From: CAKUIA01 sp034180465
GTDB taxonomy: Bacteria; Verrucomicrobiota; Verrucomicrobiia; Opitutales; Intestinicryptomonadaceae
Assembly: GCA_034180465.1 (NCBI GenBank)
Contig: JAXFOH010000090.1
Coordinates: 1 to 6,585, forward strand
Direction of reading: 5' to 3'
DNA length: 6,585 nt
The notes beneath the pieces were generated by a model that saw nothing but the letters and a program-made list of their open reading frames with translations, had not been told where the DNA came from and made no database searches. Both the position numbers and the translations under genes were made by a program. Below are positions 5,251 through 6,585 of this stretch, one piece after another. Position 1 is the first letter of the stretch. Every line of letters starts with the position of its first letter.

Positions 5251-6585
5251 CTATTTAAAAAGGCGCGCCAAAAAGTTTTTGTCGGCCGATTTTATTATAT
5301 ATGCGCCGTCGGGGGCGTTGGCGGCGTTTTGGCACTTAAAAAGCTCGCTTAAAAGTTGCGTTGCGCTTTCGGCGGAATCGGGCGGGGTTGCGCCGCGTAT
5401 GGATTGTGCAGCCGCCATTGCAAAAGCATAGTTTATATCGGCAGCCCTTGCCGAAGCCGAGGTTTTTTTCAATTCCAAAAAGTCTCTTACAAAAATTTCA
5501 GCTTGCGAAATTTCCGCCCATTGCGGTAGCGATAAAACTCTAAAAAAGTCTTTGCCGAATTCTTCTATTTCGAATCCGCAAGCCGAAAATTGTCCAAGAT
5601 TGTCTCTTAGAATTTCCGATTCAAGCCTGTCTAGCTGCAGGCAAATGGGCAGCAAAAGCGTTTGCGTTAGCGGTCTGTTTTCGCTTTCGAGCGAATCTAT
5701 AATGCTGTCGAAAACAATGCGCTTTTTTGCATTTGTAGCTTCTATAATTTTAACCGAGTCTGCTGCCTTAAAAAATATGTAGTTTGCAAAAGCCCCCATA
5801 AACTGCCAGTCGGGCAATGCGCTTTCTTGGGGTTTAGTTTTGCTTTGGCTCTGCAAAAATGCGGCGTTTCCGGTTTCGCAACTTTCCGTCTTTTGGGGCA
5901 GGGCTTTCGCCGCAACGCAGTCGCTTACCTGCAAAGGGCGCACATATTCTATATTCTTTGGCCTTTCGCGTGCGGGGAAAATTGCAGGCTTAAGCTCCAA
6001 TTCAATCGAAGAAATTTCTTTTTTTGTTTCGGCAAAGGGATTTGCCAAAGCTTCTATTTTTTTTGAAACGCATTCGCACAAAAAGTCGCGAACAAATCGT
6101 TCGTCGTTAAAGCGCACTTCGCGCTTTGCGGGGTGCACGTTTACGTCTACCAACTTCGGGTCTATTTCTATAAAGATAAAACCGCCCGCATATTTGCCCT
6201 GGGGGATAAACGGCGCGTATGCCTCCTTTAGGGCAAAAAACACGGTTTTAGACTCTACCGGACGGTTGTTTATAAAGGCGTATATGTTGCGGCTTGTCGC
6301 AAACGAAACATCGGGTTTTGAAATTGCACCGTATATTTTTAACGCTCCCTTTTGCGCAACGGGCAACTCTGTTAATTTTTCGGCAAGGTCGCGCCCGTAT
6401 ATTTTTTCTATGGCGTCTATAAGGCCAAAGCCTTTTGCCGATTTAAAAATGGTTTTTGCATTTTCCCTAAGAGTAAACGAAATTTCGGGCAAAGCCAAGG
6501 CGTAGCTTTTGCAAAGCCTTACAATTTGCATTGCCTCGGTGTTGTCGCTTTTAAGGAATTTGCGGCGGGCGGGAACCGAGCAAAA
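5251..6585 (-). CDS. mutL: DNA mismatch repair protein MutL, 5'-truncated by the window edge
   Basis: The frame stays open to the right edge, giving 444 visible residues. The fragment opens with FCSVPARRKFLKS, the NTPARRKF block at the end of the GHKL ATPase region. ATP-binding motifs I-III therefore lie outside, roughly 145 residues by comparison with E. coli MutL, and the ATG at 6531 is internal. Next comes the S5-like transducer domain (INNRPVESKTVFFALKEAY, fragment residues 105-123; LVDVNVHPAKREVRF, 145-159). A low-complexity linker follows to about residue 257, then the C-terminal dimerisation domain from DWQFMGAFANYIFF (259-272) to the end. MutL couples mismatch recognition by MutS to strand nicking and unwinding. 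Where endonuclease-type MutL has DQHAxxERxxxE, this protein reads IIEATNAKKRIVFDSI (280-295); the ACHxxVRAG- and CPHGRP-like positions read AAAQSIRGA and NAPDGAYII. It thus appears to lack the nicking site, as in E. coli MutL. lysS follows on the same strand. Confidence 0.95.
   Translation of the reverse strand, partial: FCSVPARRKFLKSDNTEAMQIVRLCKSYALALPEISFTLRENAKTIFKSAKGFGLIDAIEKIYGRDLAEKLTELPVAQKGALKIYGAISKPDVSFATSRNIYAFINNRPVESKTVFFALKEAYAPFIPQGKYAGGFIFIEIDPKLVDVNVHPAKREVRFNDERFVRDFLCECVSKKIEALANPFAETKKEISSIELELKPAIFPARERPKNIEYVRPLQVSDCVAAKALPQKTESCETGNAAFLQSQSKTKPQESALPDWQFMGAFANYIFFKAADSVKIIEATNAKKRIVFDSIIDSLESENRPLTQTLLLPICLQLDRLESEILRDNLGQFSACGFEIEEFGKDFFRVLSLPQWAEISQAEIFVRDFLELKKTSASARAADINYAFAMAAAQSIRGATPPDSAESATQLLSELFKCQNAANAPDGAYIIKSADKNFLARLFK

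Noticed and set aside
5840..6505. A 221-codon + strand frame opposite mutL.
   Set aside because: Antisense to clearly recognised MutL sequence, with no domain-like pattern or supporting start signal.
1..6585. CRISPR arrays, tRNA or rRNA genes, insertion sequences, defence systems.
   Set aside because: No regularly spaced repeats, cloverleaf-like or rRNA-like sequence, transposase motifs or defence-protein motifs were seen on either strand.

Overview
The window looks like ordinary chromosomal DNA from a Gram-negative bacterium of moderate GC content, most likely a member of the Verrucomicrobiota (Opitutae-like). This rests on protein pattern recognition, not on a search. The strongest clue is the OprO/P-type porin, whose internal and C-terminal motifs resemble Opitutae porins. 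The integrase carries a DVLRH motif I associate with verrucomicrobial recombinases, and LysRS and the beta-helix enzyme also fit. The three start codons inside the window lack a clear Shine-Dalgarno sequence, and isoleucine is often encoded by ATA. No rRNA, tRNA, CRISPR array or complete insertion sequence is visible.

Left half, + strand: the 3' two-thirds or so of a tyrosine recombinase gene enters from the left edge and stops at 657. A perfect 7-bp inverted repeat with a 7-nt centre sits on its stop codon. After a 74-bp gap comes a tight gene pair, only 3 nt apart: an exported right-handed beta-helix protein of the GH28 (polygalacturonase-like) type, then an outer-membrane beta-barrel porin. 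Together they suggest a small carbohydrate-use operon: an exported glycan-active enzyme plus a porin that could admit the products. The substrate cannot be read from the sequence.

Right half, - strand: mutL (its 5' part lies beyond the right edge) is followed 110 bp later by a complete lysS. These housekeeping genes run toward the porin gene. A strong hairpin with A and T runs on its two sides lies in the 89-bp gap between the converging genes and should terminate both.

I did not find a clearly new biological system. The points most worth a second look are the MutL C-terminal domain, which appears to have lost all the endonuclease metal-binding motifs; a possible recombination core site at the end of the integrase gene; and the non-canonical active site of the GH28-like protein.
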